Below, piece by piece: positions 25,635 to 38,584 of a stretch of 64,000 nt of DNA. Numbering within the stretch: position 1 is the first letter of the stretch; each line of letters starts with the position of its first letter. The stretch is from assembly GCA_023053545.1 (NCBI GenBank), contig JAKZAN010000002.1, positions 9,730,790 to 9,794,789 on the forward strand, read 5' to 3'. The notes beneath the pieces are model-generated. The model searched no databases. It was not told where the DNA came from and was given only the letters and a program-made list of their open reading frames with translations. The translations under genes and the position numbers were made by a program. Origin of the DNA: Lepidurus packardi (taxonomy: Eukaryota; Arthropoda; Branchiopoda; Notostraca; Triopsidae).

Positions 25635-25643
25635 CTTATATAG
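25635..25643 (-). promoter_or_regulatory. TATA box of the GH7 gene
   Basis: On the minus strand the sequence ctatataag lies about 60 bases upstream of the GH7 ATG, leaving room for a transcript start about 30 bases downstream and a 5'UTR of about 30 bases. A strong TATA box fits a tissue-specific digestive enzyme; that regulatory reading is an inference. Confidence 0.5.
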
Positions 25644-26526
25644 TTCGTAATTGGCATTTTTTATGGCTAATCTGCTGCCTTATCCTAAGCAAATAAACGA
25701 GCGCACTTTACACTATCGTAACTAAATCTGTCTTTTCTATACGAGTTCTAGTCAACAATCGTAATCGAGACACCTTCCCTACGCCTCCAAATCATCCACC
25801 TTAATGCTCCAACTTAGCCGTTATATATCCAACCTGTATGATAAGAGAAAACTACTACGCCGTGGCGTTTTGAAAGTCGGGGATTATTATGGAGAAGTAG
25901 CGTAAACAATAAAGCACCGTACTCGAAAAATAAGAGTACTATAACAGTATGGGTCCAATATTATTTATTCCTAGCTCAAATGTACTGAGTGTCCTTGGTT
26001 ATCATAACTGTCGCATGATTGTCATTAATTATGCAGGTTATTGCAGCAGGAAAAAAAATGACATGTGGTGACATGCTTCAAGTACTCGTAAAGTAAATAC
26101 TGTTATCGGCTTCTGACTATCCCAATTTCTCGGTTGTACGATAAACAGGGCCCTTCAACAAGTGTGACCACTACTTCCCAAACACAAGCTATTATTACGA
26201 ACACTCATAATCCATGATAAGTATGATAGACGTGACAGTGATACCATAATAAAGAAAGGCTTGTTTTTATTGTTATGAAACCACGAAAGATAAGACCAAT
26301 GAATACGGCTTTTATTCCGATTGATTAGCAATGACCTTCGCAGTTAGCATCTGCACCTACCTTACGGTATTATTTATTTTTTATTTTTAAAGGATGGAGG
26401 ATGAAAGACACAAATAAATTTGCTTGAATCAATACGAATAAATCCAGCCTTTGAAATGAATCAAAGAATTGTAATTTTGTGACGCTTTAAAAGAACAGAA
26501 CAAGCTACATAGTGAAAATATCAGTC
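25644..26526. other. Intergenic between GH7 and P450, nothing recognised
   Basis: The stretch holds the upstream region of the GH7 gene and the 3' flank of the P450 gene, both on the minus strand. No coding exon, RNA gene or repeat was recognised. Confidence 0.5.
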
Positions 26527-28298
26527 TTATTCTACAGACGTGAATAGTAGATGGTGCTTTGGAGGACAAACTGTAACTCCGAAAGTCCCTACAAGAATAG
26601 GTACGGGCTCATCGGATGGGAAAGCCAAGGAATACTTTTGTAGAATCGACGCAAGGATTATAAAAATTTCGCTCTTCGCTAAAAATTCTCCAATGCATTG
26701 TCGTTTCCCCGCAGAGAAAGCCAAAAAGTTGTCGTTTTTAACGAACTTTCCTTCTTGATCTAAAAACCGCTCGGGTTGAAATTTTTCTGCATTTGGCCAT
26801 GATTTTGGCTGACGATGCATAGCATAGAAATGCAGCAGTACCCAAGTTCCTTTCGGAATCACGTACTCTTTAATGTAGGCATCATCACTAGTTGCTCGCC
26901 ACATAACAGGTACTACTCCACTAAACCGCAAAACTTCGTGGATAAAGGCTTCCAGCTTGGGCACACGAACTCGGTCTAAATACCTAAACAATTGCATACA
27001 ACTTGTTTCTCTACCGTATCATATAGGTAAAATTACACTGGTACATGCTGTGTTCCTATTGTCTCTACTATTTGACTTCGGATCTCAGCTTGGTACTCCG
27101 GAAAGTATGCTAGTAGTAACAAAGCCCAACGCATGGTCGTAATAGTAGTTTCGCCTCCTGCTACGAACAAATCTGATATCAAGAATAACAGCTGGGTTTC
27201 TGTAGGAAAGAAAAATTATAAACAAACTAATTTAGTAAATCCATCGGGAGTTATAAAAATATTACCTGAAAACTTGTCATATTCATTCGCTTTGGAATCC
27301 TTCAACCGCAAATAATCCTTGATTAAACTATCCCCTTCTCCGTAATCTTCTCCTTGCTTCTGGCTCTTAATCAACTCCCAGAAGTACGAAAACCGTTTAG
27401 TAACAATATGTAGCAGTCTCACGGGATTGTGCTTTAATAAATGCCATAGCCTGTAAAGACAACCGTATTGTTTGCAATGAATTATATTAGGCAGAATTAC
27501 GTCAATATGGTAGCGTAGTTATGGGGACCAACGAGTTCCACAGCTTGCAGATTAGCCTCCAAACTGTGAACCAAGTCTTGCAAGAAGTCACTTTCCCAAG
27601 AAAAGCGCTCTCCGCTAACTACATTCCAAATTATATTATACGTTGCTGTAGCCACATCCCAATGTGGATTATAAGCTTGCCCTTCTACTTTCTACACAAA
27701 TCCCGTCCATTCAAATATAATTTATGCAAGATAAAAAGACGAGAGCCTTACAGAGATCCTGGCTAAGAGTTCCTCCGTTTCTTGATGTATTCTGACATCT
27801 ACGGATTGCCGACTTAAGCCAAACTTTCGAAACTCATGGAGCGCGAATTGACGATGCTGCTTCAACCCAATTCCGTCATTGAAAACAATACCTAATAGAA
27901 GCGGGGTATGAGACCGTATTAGACTAATACAAGCTTTAAGTAACACCGATACCCTTGTCACCCAGGATCCTGGCGAGTAATAGTCCCCGGGGTCTGGAGC
28001 TAAACTTGTCGGCATTCTGAACGCAGATTTGTTGTGCCGTTTCTGCATCGCCCACAACAACGATACGTCGCCGTCCCAGCTGGACGGAGTACACAGGACC
28101 GTAATGGAAAGACCATTCCGCTAACTTGACAATAGGAACGCAATCACGTTTCATCAAAGCAGGTAAACATCCTATCAAAGGATAACCAGGTGGACCTGGC
28201 GGAAAATTCCCTGGAAGCTTAAGCTTCTTATGAGCGTTTCTCCATATGCTAAGGCAGAGCAAGCAAGCAGCTGCCGCAATTATAACCCACCAAACCAT
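26527..28298 (-). CDS. Cytochrome P450, CYP2-clan type
   Basis: A microsomal haem mono-oxygenase; the substrate cannot be told from sequence. Six exons (27947-28298, 27752-27891, 27501-27691, 27266-27450, 27037-27199, 26527-26983) give 495 residues, the usual length. Residues about 1-20 form the N-terminal membrane anchor, followed by the PPGPPGYPLIG hinge. The I-helix motif AGGETT is at 303-308, the ExxR pair is E360/R363, and the haem-binding loop FSAGKRQCIG carries the ligand C440. The segment GIVFNDGIGLKQHRQFALHEFRKFG is characteristic of CYP2-type enzymes. Donor choice at exon 5 (27037) was fixed by phase. Subfamily assignment needs a tree. Confidence 0.93.
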
Positions 28299-28749
28299 TT
28301 CGTGTACACTGAATTTTTACTAAGCTTTTACATTAGTAGTCCAGAGTATAAACATGTTTATATAATAAACAGGCTTATATAAGAAACAAGTTTATATACT
28401 GTACCGAAACTAACGTATATACTGTGCAAATAGTCTTGTTTTGTTTCTCTTTTTACTTGACCGAATAGAAACGGCAAGTAAACGTCCAGGGAACGTTTCG
28501 AAACTCTTTTCTCTTGTAGCCTTTTCCCTTGTCTATTCCTTGCAGCCATTTCCCTTCATTGGTGCGTTATCTTCTTGGAATTCGACCGTCCATACATTCA
28601 TCAGTCAGCAAGAAAATATATGGACTTTGTTTAACATGTATCCCCAGACAACCTTTACATTGCACAATTCATAGCTTGTAGTCTTTTTTTATCTACAAAA
28701 GTAGGAAAAAATAACAAGAAAACATGTTTTTACAAAAAAAAAGAAATTT
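28299..28749. other. Intergenic between P450 and XPG, nothing recognised
   Basis: This is 451 bp of AT-rich DNA between two minus-strand genes. It must hold the 3'UTR of XPG and the P450 promoter. No clear TATA box or repeat was seen. Confidence 0.5.
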
Positions 28750-31700
28750 TTATTCGGTATCACTCGACTCGGACAAATTAGCTTCCAATTTTGCGACACT
28801 TTTGCAACTTCGATTTGATCGCTTTTGAGTCATTTTTCCTTTGGGAAGTTTGGCCTGGGCCCATATTTGTAAAGCTTGTAGTCTGTTCGCTTCCAGTTGC
28901 ACTCTGTCTTTCTCTCGCTGCGGAATTCTATCAATTTCAGATTCTTCTGCTCGTTGAGCTGAAGAGGTTGATGGTTTTGGTTCTTTGGGAACAGGCTGTG
29001 CCGGTTGACTAACTTTACTAGCAGAGGGAACGCGCTTTGGTAATTGATTTTTCAACTTTTCGGCCAATTGAGATTTCGGACTCGAAACCACTTCAGCCTT
29101 CTTACGTTTCGCTGGATTACTTGATGCTGGGCTTCCATTTGAAGCATGGCGCTTAGACACTGGTTTCTCATCTTGATCCATTTCTTCGTCACTCCCACCA
29201 TTCCCTGCTACTCGATTCAGAGCGTTCGCAACTCGCTTGCTCATTTTCACCACACGCATAGGAAATTTGATGCTGAAGAAAGAATCCAGTCTTGTTTGAG
29301 TCTAACAAAAGTATAAAAACAACTAAAAGATCCTAATATAAATATCTGCGAGTAGTTTACGTCTTTCACATTCAAACGCTTCATTAGAGGCAAAAGAATA
29401 TCGTCAATTTTGGTTGTCGTCCATCCGAACTTTTCTCTCGCAAATTCTCTTAAAGCTCCTTCATCAGGGATCGCCCAAGTAAATTTTTCTTTCGAGTCAT
29501 CTACTTCCGGCTTCAGGTACGCTTGGACCACCGTTTCGCTAGGAAACCCTATTGAACCAAGACACAAATTTTCATAATTTTAACTCGATTTCATCGAATT
29601 CAAAATGCACCAGAATGCAGCCGGAGTCCTTTCAATTTGGCACGACATCGATTTTCAGGAGGCGTGACTTGAGCTGCTTGAATTTTGAGAAGCCAATCGC
29701 GGAAATTCCTCAAACTTTCCAGGCCTTCGCCCGGGAACTCAGCTAAAATTTCCAGCGCTGTAACTGGCCCAACGGTTTCCAAACCCTGGGTGTAATCGCT
29801 GCCGGTTAAAAGCGCCAGACAAACGAGTTGTTCTCTGGTCAGTTTGAAGACTTGCCGAATGTCTTGTAGCTCAAAACGCTCAACGTATTTTCCTTGATTG
29901 AACATGTTTTTGTACACTCGCTGACCACCAAACAGCCAAATATCGCTATCTTCCGTTATGGTGCCTTCTGTTAGATTGGTATGATCTAAGAACGCACATT
30001 GGGCTTCAGCTTCCATTGGAGCAATGATGTATGGGACCCCAAAAAGTCTCAAAAGTTCCTGAGCTTCGATGTGCATTTGATCCGTTATCGAAGTTGCCAT
30101 TCTCTCGTTTTTGCCTTTCTCGAGAAACAAGTCATTTTGCTCTCGGTCAAGAGATACCTATAAAGAGGAAGGGGAAAGTTGAAAAAAAAAACTTAAAATG
30201 CTTCTTTGAATAATACTTTTAGGGCTTGAATCTCCTTTTCTGTTAGTTGCTTTGGAGGAGTTACGGTCCTTAATTCTTCGTCTTGTTCTTCACTTGAATC
30301 TTCATAAGAATCTCTTTCTTCGAAGAAATCTTCTTGCATTGATGTTATTTCTTCAGGAATTTCATTGTCGGTCTCGAGATCTATTGCATCGTGTACGACG
30401 TTTTGCTGTAATACTTGAATGTTTTCGGCTGGTGCAATGTCTTTGTTAACAGCTACAGGAATGCTTTTCAATTGTTCAGAACTATCTTTTTCTCGTCTAG
30501 AAAGTGCATCTCGTGTCGGTTCAATAACAACTACGTCTTTAGGAGTGTCAGTTTCAAGAGTAATGACGTCTTTTGGAGTGCCGGGCAAAAGTACAAGGTT
30601 TGGCTGGTCAGGGTCTGCTCTGGCTTGGTTCTGCACTAATTCATTGCTTAAAACTGTATTAGGTTTGAAAATGTCTGCGAAAATGTCCTCTTCTAGTTTG
30701 TACTGAGTTTGTGTAGGATCTAAAACGATGCTAAAAGCAGGTCTGCTTGGTTTGACTGCTAATCGTTCCACTTCCTGCACTTCTTCGAAATCGCTGCTTT
30801 CACTCTCATCACGGACACTGCGTTTTTGTTCGGATTGAATCAACCGCAGAATATCCGTCTGGCTAACGTCTTCGCTATCGGAAACGTCGTTTCCCATATA
30901 AAGCTGTGCTTCTAGTACTGCTGTGGCTTCTTTGCTCACACTTGAGTTATCTGAGGGCATTACAGATTCTTCAGAAAGATGTAAAAATGGAGGAGAAGTC
31001 TTCTTAGGCTCAATTTTCGAAGCACAGATTTCTTTTATGGGACTTCCTACAAATGATAAGTGAAAAAAGGTTAGACAAGGTAACGGAGATGTTACTTTTA
31101 GCTAAGATGAAATGGACGGAATCGCTGGAAGCCAATTTCCGGCTGTCTGTCTCTACAAACGCTCCATTTAAGCTAATACCGGACGTTTGCTGTGAATTCA
31201 TGAATTTAGTTACGTCTTCCAGTCGCTGTTGCAAGCTCCTTCTTTTAAGTAACCGTTGCATTTGGAAACCAGAAAACTCGCCCGCTTCTTGAGGCATGTC
31301 GTTCAGTTTGGCCCATGAGTTTTGTTTCCTGGTCTCTTTTAGTTCGATTAAGATCTCGTGCTGCACTTCGGGTGGCAAAGCTCGGAATTCAGGGCTGGCA
31401 AAATCCACCACGTGCAAATCTCGGTTGATGTACGACTCGGAGACTAAACTAACAGTTTCATCTTCGGATTCTTCATCAGACAAGCGTTCTTCCATTGCGG
31501 ATGTGCTAAACGATAATTGCGCTTATTATTGGTCTCTTTTAATCTTTTAAACGGATTACTTAGCAGGCTCTGATGGCATAAGTGGTAATTCGAAAATGTC
31601 TTTGGGAGTTTTGCTATTACGCTTCGCTAATAAGGCAGGAACTGTGTTGCTGGTTAACGACTTTTGTATCGCTTCTTGGCGTACAAGATTAAATAAAAGC

Positions 31701-32107
31701 TTCTCGGCTGTCTTATGTATATCTGTTGAAGCTTTTTCCTTAATTGCACGACGAGCAGCTAGAGTTTGTTTCTTGAGTGGAGGAATGCCCCCATCAAAAA
31801 CAAAGACGGGTTTAACTCTATAAAACAAGAGTTTGCAAATACGATGAAAAAGGCCCAGTAAATGGGCGTTTGGCAGGGGACTTCCATTACTGTCGCGATA
31901 ACCCTTAATAGCCTGATGGAGCCATATTGACACATCTATGGAACGAGATTTTAAGATAATAATTGTTTCTTAAAAAGATATACATAAGGCGCAAGCCAGA
32001 AATCTTTAGAAATTCATACCGACTGCTAGTACTTTATTTTCCAGTGATTCAAGTGGAACAGGTTTTCCAACAGGTTCTATCAATGACCAAAGACCATGTA
32101 CTCCCAT
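28750..32107 (-). CDS. ERCC5: XPG/ERCC5 (Rad2-family) structure-specific endonuclease
   Basis: XPG makes the 3' incision in nucleotide excision repair. Seven exons (32020-32107, 31560-31935, 31096-31505, 30217-31046, 29611-30157, 29361-29548, 28750-29301) give 996 residues. The N domain starts MGVHGLW and keeps the metal ligands D30 and D77. An acidic spacer of about 470 residues, poorly conserved in the family, separates it from the I domain, which carries E617 and E619 (PMEAEA), D638 and D640 (EDSDIW) and GSDYTQG. A PCNA-binding box (QTRLDSFF, 815-822) and basic nuclear-localisation clusters follow. Exon 4 ends at a donor inside an open frame; extending it runs into a stop within 8 codons. 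Confidence 0.93.
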
Positions 32108-32837
32108 TGCACTGATTGAAGCAATTAAGAAAAGAAATTCCGTCGAAGGGCAATTGCTGCCGTGTTTGTTTACTTTTCCAGAGCATTTCACGCTTATAAA
32201 TAGCAGCGAAGTCATCTATCGGATCTTGTGTAAGTTTGTAAAGTCCTGCAAATTCCAATTCTGGTTTCGCCCAATAATGAACTCTGTATTAATACTAAAT
32301 TTGAATGTATCTGTATTTTATCTGTAATTTAACTGAATTTATTTGTATTTGAATAAATCTTGAATTTACGTTACGTCTGAGTTAAGATAATTTTTCGATT
32401 GATTTTTGCAAGTTTTACCGCCTCAAATACAACGATATATTTTTCAAAAATGATCTATTGGTGCCTGCAGCTTGAAAGCCCTTAAAGTAGGCTGTTTTTT
32501 ACTTAAGTTTTTTACTTAAGTTTATAATAAAATATTTATTTATTAAACCTAATTGAAATCTGGTCTTCGAAATTAAATGCATGGCCAGTCGTTAAATACA
32601 GCCACAGACAAACCATAGATGGCGCTACAGTAGATTTTGCACTTTGAAGGAGTAGTTCTTGTACAACATGTGCTCCCCTCGTCGATGATTTATACCAAAG
32701 ACAACAGCGCTTCTATTTCAAGAAAAGCACGCTTTTGCTTTTAAATCACCGAAGTGGTGACTAGTATTCTTTTTCCTTTACAAAAAAAGAACCCTAACAG
32801 TTTAACGTATTACACGTTATTGAGGACGTGAGTAATA
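32108..32837. promoter_or_regulatory. Divergent intergenic region between XPG and RPB6
   Basis: The two ATGs point away from each other across 730 bp, so both promoters must lie here. No TATA box stands out. A short direct repeat (ttttttacttaag, twice near 32497-32521) is present. No other gene is visible. Confidence 0.4.
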
Positions 32838-33337
32838 ATGGCAGATGATGATTACGAGCCCGATGACGTTGGCGGCGACGAATTCGACGATATTGATGAG
32901 GACGACAATGTTGACGAGTTAGACCAAGCAGAGGTATAATTATTATTATTTCTAACAAGCCAATAGTAACACCGTTGTATATAATAGGATGAAGGACATA
33001 TTGATTTGCTTCAGCCAGGGGAACAGCCAGGTAGCCAATGCAAGACCAGAATTACTACACCTTACATGACCAAGTATTACAACAAAATGTTTGCTAAAAA
33101 CGAATTAACGTTGTTGCTTTTTTATATAGGTATGAAAGAGCTCGTGTGCTTGGTACGAGAGCTTTGCAAATAGCTATGTGTGCTCCTGTGATGGTAGAAT
33201 TGGAAGGAGAAACAGATCCTCTACAAATCGCCATGAAGGAACTAAAGCAGAGAAAAATTCCTCTTATTATTCGACGCTATTTACCAGATGGAAGTTACGA
33301 AGATTGGGGTATTGACGAGCTGATTATTACTGATTGA
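32838..33337 (+). CDS. POLR2F: RPB6/POLR2F, shared RNA polymerase I, II and III subunit
   Basis: This small subunit is common to the three nuclear RNA polymerases and helps assemble and stabilise the clamp. Three exons (32838-32933, 32988-33073, 33130-33337) give 129 residues, close to the 127 of vertebrates. The N-terminal third is acidic and disordered (DDDYEPDD...[10 protein letters not shown] type). The conserved core begins [20 protein letters not shown] and ends [13 protein letters not shown]. Both introns are tiny (54 and 56 bp). A polyadenylation signal aataaa lies at 33379-33384, about 40 bases past the stop. Confidence 0.97.
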
Positions 33338-33378
33338 AAACAAACAAAAATTCCACTGTAAAAAAAACAAAACATTTT

Positions 33379-33384
33379 CAATAA
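33379..33384 (+). terminator. Polyadenylation signal of RPB6
   Basis: The hexamer aataaa lies 42 bases after the RPB6 stop codon in a short A-rich 3'UTR, the expected place for 3' end formation. Confidence 0.6.
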
Positions 33385-34017
33385 AAATCTGAGAACAAGA
33401 TCAAAAAGGCGTCCCACCCAACGGTTTGGTCTAATCACTAAAAAATCTGGCATCTGTACTGGAAAGAATCTTACTGGGAACCATTACACAAGAAAAAATA
33501 ATTAAATAAGATTTGACAACTTAACTTCAATTTAACGTTTCACGTCGAAAAATTCATGCGTAAAGTCAATAATGAACTTGTGTGTTCTTCAGAGCACGAA
33601 ATAAAGTTACAAAAAAGGAAGCCTACACAGCACAGCACATGTCAAATTCCCCCAAATTTTTGTTAATTTTCTTTTTTTGCAGTAGCGGCCAGGTTTTAAC
33701 GGAAGCAAAAACCCTCGTCGCACAATATGCATGAATGCACCAATCACCATCATATAAAGGGCAGCTTCTTGCAAGCTTCCAATGCTTGTTCACAGAATTT
33801 ATTCTCTGGTTAAAAAAAAATATCCCACCGCAGTTTCCAACCAGGAATGTTTTTACTACTTTCCCGTCTCACACCGTGCTTTACTTTTTTAAAAATCTTC
33901 CCCAACACAGTTCAAAAAACACAGAAAAATTGAGTTGGGCGCTTCCATATCTGGAGTAAGTAGAATTTTCCTTTTTTTTGTTGTAACTTTTTTAGCTAAG
34001 ATTTGAAACAGTAATGT
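33385..34017. other. Convergent 3' flanks of RPB6 and ARF6
   Basis: These two genes end toward each other. The interval probably holds the long ARF6 3'UTR; no coding exon or repeat was recognised. Confidence 0.5.
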
Positions 34018-34744
<727 letters not shown>

Positions 34745-35768
34745 GATGATAACCGCTCCAAATTCCAACACCCAAGCATGGGGCAACAGAAAACAATGCT
34801 GTGAAGAAACCCAAAAGGCGTTTATATGATTAGACAACAATATGCAAATTGGTATCTTTATGTCGAATGGGCGTTGCGACTATCGAACAGAGGCAAACGT
34901 TCGAGGAAAGGTGTTACCGGATGTTTTTCCGTTATCTGGGTAGGATGTCAATTTAACAAAATTGACGACCTCGTTTTTTTTTTTGGGACCGGCTCTTCCG
35001 CGATTGAGATAGAATGAAGAGACCTTGGCAATAACTAGCCATTTCCTTTTATAATACTAGCGCTTAGCAGTCCTTAGGAGTGACTTAGGATCCGAAATGT
35101 CTAAGCCTAAAAATTACGCCGCTAGTAATGGAAAACGATAAGAGGCAACTGAAAGATAAAGCTTTACAAGCGAATTCATTTTCGAGTTAAGCCCACTCTT
35201 CTTATCTTGCCATCTTAATGCATGCATGACTCGGTAAGTCTAGGAGGTAGGAACTTGACGGAAACGTTGCTAAATCATAAGTAATATGAAAAAACACTTG
35301 ACATTCACTGCTTACTGTAACAGATCTAATGCATTGCACAATAATACGTGTTTCCGCCCACTGGATTGCAGTTATCCCTTGGAAAAAACGGGAAAAATGC
35401 TAAAGCTATTCCAACTCCTGACCATTTCTTAGTCCCAATGACAATCACGCACGCACAGAGAATGTGTAATAGGTAACGAATCGTTAGATTTACCTCTAGT
35501 AAGTGTCCATAAGTAAGAATTGTTGCGTTTAAACCGGTAATTCGCACTCAGTAATCAAAACAAATCAGAAGGGGAGGAGGCCATCAACCGCGACCGCCAC
35601 TTGTCATCCGATGACCCGATACGGCGATACTCGGTTATTTCGATTCAATTATTAAGCCAAGCTCAATTGTTCAAATAATCGATTCCTTCAGAAGCCTTTG
35701 GCGCCATAAGGTTCAAAATCAGACAGTAAAAGATTGCAAAAAGACCTTTATTGAATAATGCACTTTTC
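34745..35768. other. Intergenic between ARF6 and DDX51, nothing recognised
   Basis: This contains the ARF6 promoter side and the 3' flank of DDX51, both minus-strand. A t-run of nine near 34975-34983 is notable only as low-complexity sequence. No exon or RNA gene was supported. Confidence 0.5.
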
Positions 35769-38284
35769 TCAAATCTGCTTAATATGCTGCCTACGCATAT
35801 TCAAATTCTTCTTCTTCTTTATATTCAACGTCTTGCTGTCCGTTTTGTCAACTTTCGTAAAACGTCCCTTCCGTCGAGCTTTTTCGGACTTTTGGATATT
35901 TGACTCGCGTTCATCCTATTATAAAATACATTATAAAATCGTAGGCACAGTTGTACAGTTTTGATTTACCGCTATGGTTCCCCTTAACGTAGCCAAAGCT
36001 CGTCGATATTCATCTTCGTGAGCACTCAAGTCTTCATCACTAATTTCAAGCTTCTGTACGTTGTACTTTTCCGCCTTCTCCAGCATTTCCATAAATTCAT
36101 TAACCTACACCCAGTCACTTTTTAGCCTTTATAAGTAGGATATTACGAGCTTTTTACCTGGTCGGGAGTTAAAATTGCTAATGCAGTGCCTTGTCTGCCA
36201 GCACGGGCGCACCTGCCAACTCTGTGAACATAATTCTTAATGAACGGCGGCGGATCGTAGGATATCACACAGTCTACCACGCCCCAATCCATTCCGCGAG
36301 CTACCGCATCTGTCGTCACAAGCCTTTTTTGCAAACAAATGTGTCAATACCAGACCCGAAAATGGACTGAAATACACTTACACGTCAAGCTCTCCTGCAG
36401 CAAATGACCTTAATATCTGACTACGCTTCTTTTTAGTCAAGTTAGCCGAAAACTCCTCAACTCGGAGTCCGCCCATGCTTTGTAGCAATACTGCTAAACG
36501 ATGCGTGGCTTGACGTGAATTGGCAAAGCACAAAGCAGGTTTGCGGGCTGGGTCTTGCAGATAATGATAAACCAGAAGTGGTTTCACGGTTGATTCGCAC
36601 GTGACGCAACATTCTACCAGTTCCGCTGGAGTGGTAAATTTGCCCACGAATTTATCATCCTGACTTGGCAGCGTGTGGTGTTCTTCTACAACAGTCGTGA
36701 ACAGCTTGGGCTGGAACAAACCTAAGCGGCTGAGCTTCTCTGGATCCTGGGTTAATGTCGCAGAAAAAAGTAACTTTTGTGGAGGGGGTTGATGGTTTCC
36801 GCTCAAAAACCGCTGGCCGTTTATGCAATCCTGGGATTGTCTTTGCCAAGCTTTTTGTAAGGTCTGCAGCCAATCTGCACTGGCTTCCTCGAGAATACGA
36901 TCAGCTTCATCCAAAACGATGAACTGTAGGTGGGACAAGTCAAAACCAGGGGTCCTTTGAATGTGATCTAACAAACGGCCCGGAGTAGCAACCACAATAT
37001 CCGCTATCGGTAGCAACTTGCCATTTTTACCTAAGCAATAAAATTAAAGATTAAAGCAATGAGATTACTCGGGTATTTCGTATTTTAAGTCTGACCTTTC
37101 CGACAAAGCACTTTTTGCTCTTGGTTAAATGCTAGTTGACCAGCTAACAAAGCTACTTTGATTTTGCTCTTCTCTGTGGCTGAGAAAGATGTAAAAACTC
37201 GGTAAATTTGCACAGCTAAATCAGCGACCGGAGCCACAATCAACGCCCGAACGCAAACCTGTAAACAAAAGATGAATTATACGTTTCAGTACGAGTTTGG
37301 GAATAATTGTACTTGTGTGCGGTTGAATAAAGCTTGTAAGATGGGTAGAACGAAGGCTAACGTTTTTCCGCTGCCAGTTGGCGCCGATACGCAAATGTCG
37401 TTTTTAGGTAAATTTGGCTTTCGCAAACCTTCCATTAGGTAAGGCAGCACTTGACGTTGTACCGGGAAGAAATGTGTGATTTTACTTTTGATCAACCGTT
37501 TGGCCAAATATGGGTGTAAACTGCTCAAATGCTGGATTGCGAATTGACGATCTTGCAGACTGCCCGTAACAACAGAGGGATGTGAAAGCCATTTGGGTAG
37601 AACTCTACGTACCTATGCATACAATAAAATGTTATTCATGAATTTATTGCGAGTTGTAGAAAAGTAAATCAACACACTTGCTCTTGGTCTTTTTTCTCTA
37701 CTTCTCCCACAATCGTAAAACCAGTTTCATCGCCAATCTGAAGAGAGTCTGATTCGGGATTTTCTATGCTATCAGCTGGCAGTTCTTCCAAATCGGTGGG
37801 AATTGCCGGATGTGTTGGATCTTTTCCAAGCGGAGAGTCTTCATTGTCTTCGGTTTTACTGTCGTCTGCGCTAACATTTTTCTTCTTCTTCTTTTTGCGG
37901 ATCTTGCTTTCCGAAGAATCTGCTTCGACTTCAATGTCTGATTGCTGAAGAGACTTGCACTTCTTTTGCTTTGGGTGAACATCTTCCTCTTCCTCCGTTT
38001 TTGACTTGGTTTTCCTTTTAAGTTTCAAACGGGGTTCTTGTTCAGATTCTGGGGGTGTTGGGGATGTTTCTATTGCTATGAACTCTTCTGGAGGTGGAGT
38101 TGCTTGCAGAATTGTTTTCTTTTTCTTCCTGGCGTTCAGCTGTCCCAGGATTTTTTGCTCTTGATTCTCCTTTTCTTGCAAGCCTTCTTCGGCATGTTTT
38201 TCGCCTTCATATCTAACAACATTAATGAGTAAAAAAAATAATCAAATAAGAATATACACACCTTCTAACTACAAAGAGATCCAT
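35769..38284 (-). CDS. DDX51: DDX51 (Dbp6-type) DEAD-box RNA helicase
   Basis: This nucleolar helicase is needed for 60S ribosomal subunit assembly (family knowledge). Eight exons (38262-38284, 37678-38212, 37313-37612, 37096-37258, 36382-37030, 36158-36323, 35970-36104, 35769-35915) give 705 residues. The first coding exon is only 23 bases (MDLFVVR plus 2 bases), recovered because it matches the family's MALFYVxRY start. Residues about 10-186 are charged and lysine-rich. The helicase core has Q238, motif I APTGSGKT (263-270), motif II as DEAD within VLDEADRI, motif III SAT, and motif VI HRVGRCARAGR. The tail is basic, matching a nucleolar protein. Confidence 0.93.
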
Positions 38285-38401
38285 TTCGTTTAATTTGGTA
38301 AATTTTTCACTATCTCCTCAAGCACGTGGGTAAACATTTTAAGCGAAACACGTCTCTGGGAAAAGGGAAGGCGTGGTTAGAATTATATCGATTTTAAAGT
38401 G

Positions 38402-38584
38402 ATTTTTCATATCGGTTGTTAACGGAAGGATTGAATTTTGCCGGGAACATGAATAAAACTACAGTTTTTATTAAATCTTAGTAACTTACATAGTTTTTCG
38501 CATCGGTTGCTTAAGAAGAAAGATTGAATTTTACCAGGAACACGAATAAATCTACAGTTTTTATTAAATCTTTCTAATTTACAG
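38402..38584. repeat. Direct tandem duplication, unit about 92 bp
   Basis: Two adjacent copies, about 38402-38492 and 38493-38584, share long matching segments (atcggttg, gattgaatttt, acagtttttattaaatct) with scattered substitutions and small indels. The second copy includes the COQ3 stop codon (38574-38576), so the duplication arose from the 3' end of that gene; the first copy is free intergenic DNA upstream of DDX51. Confidence 0.85.
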
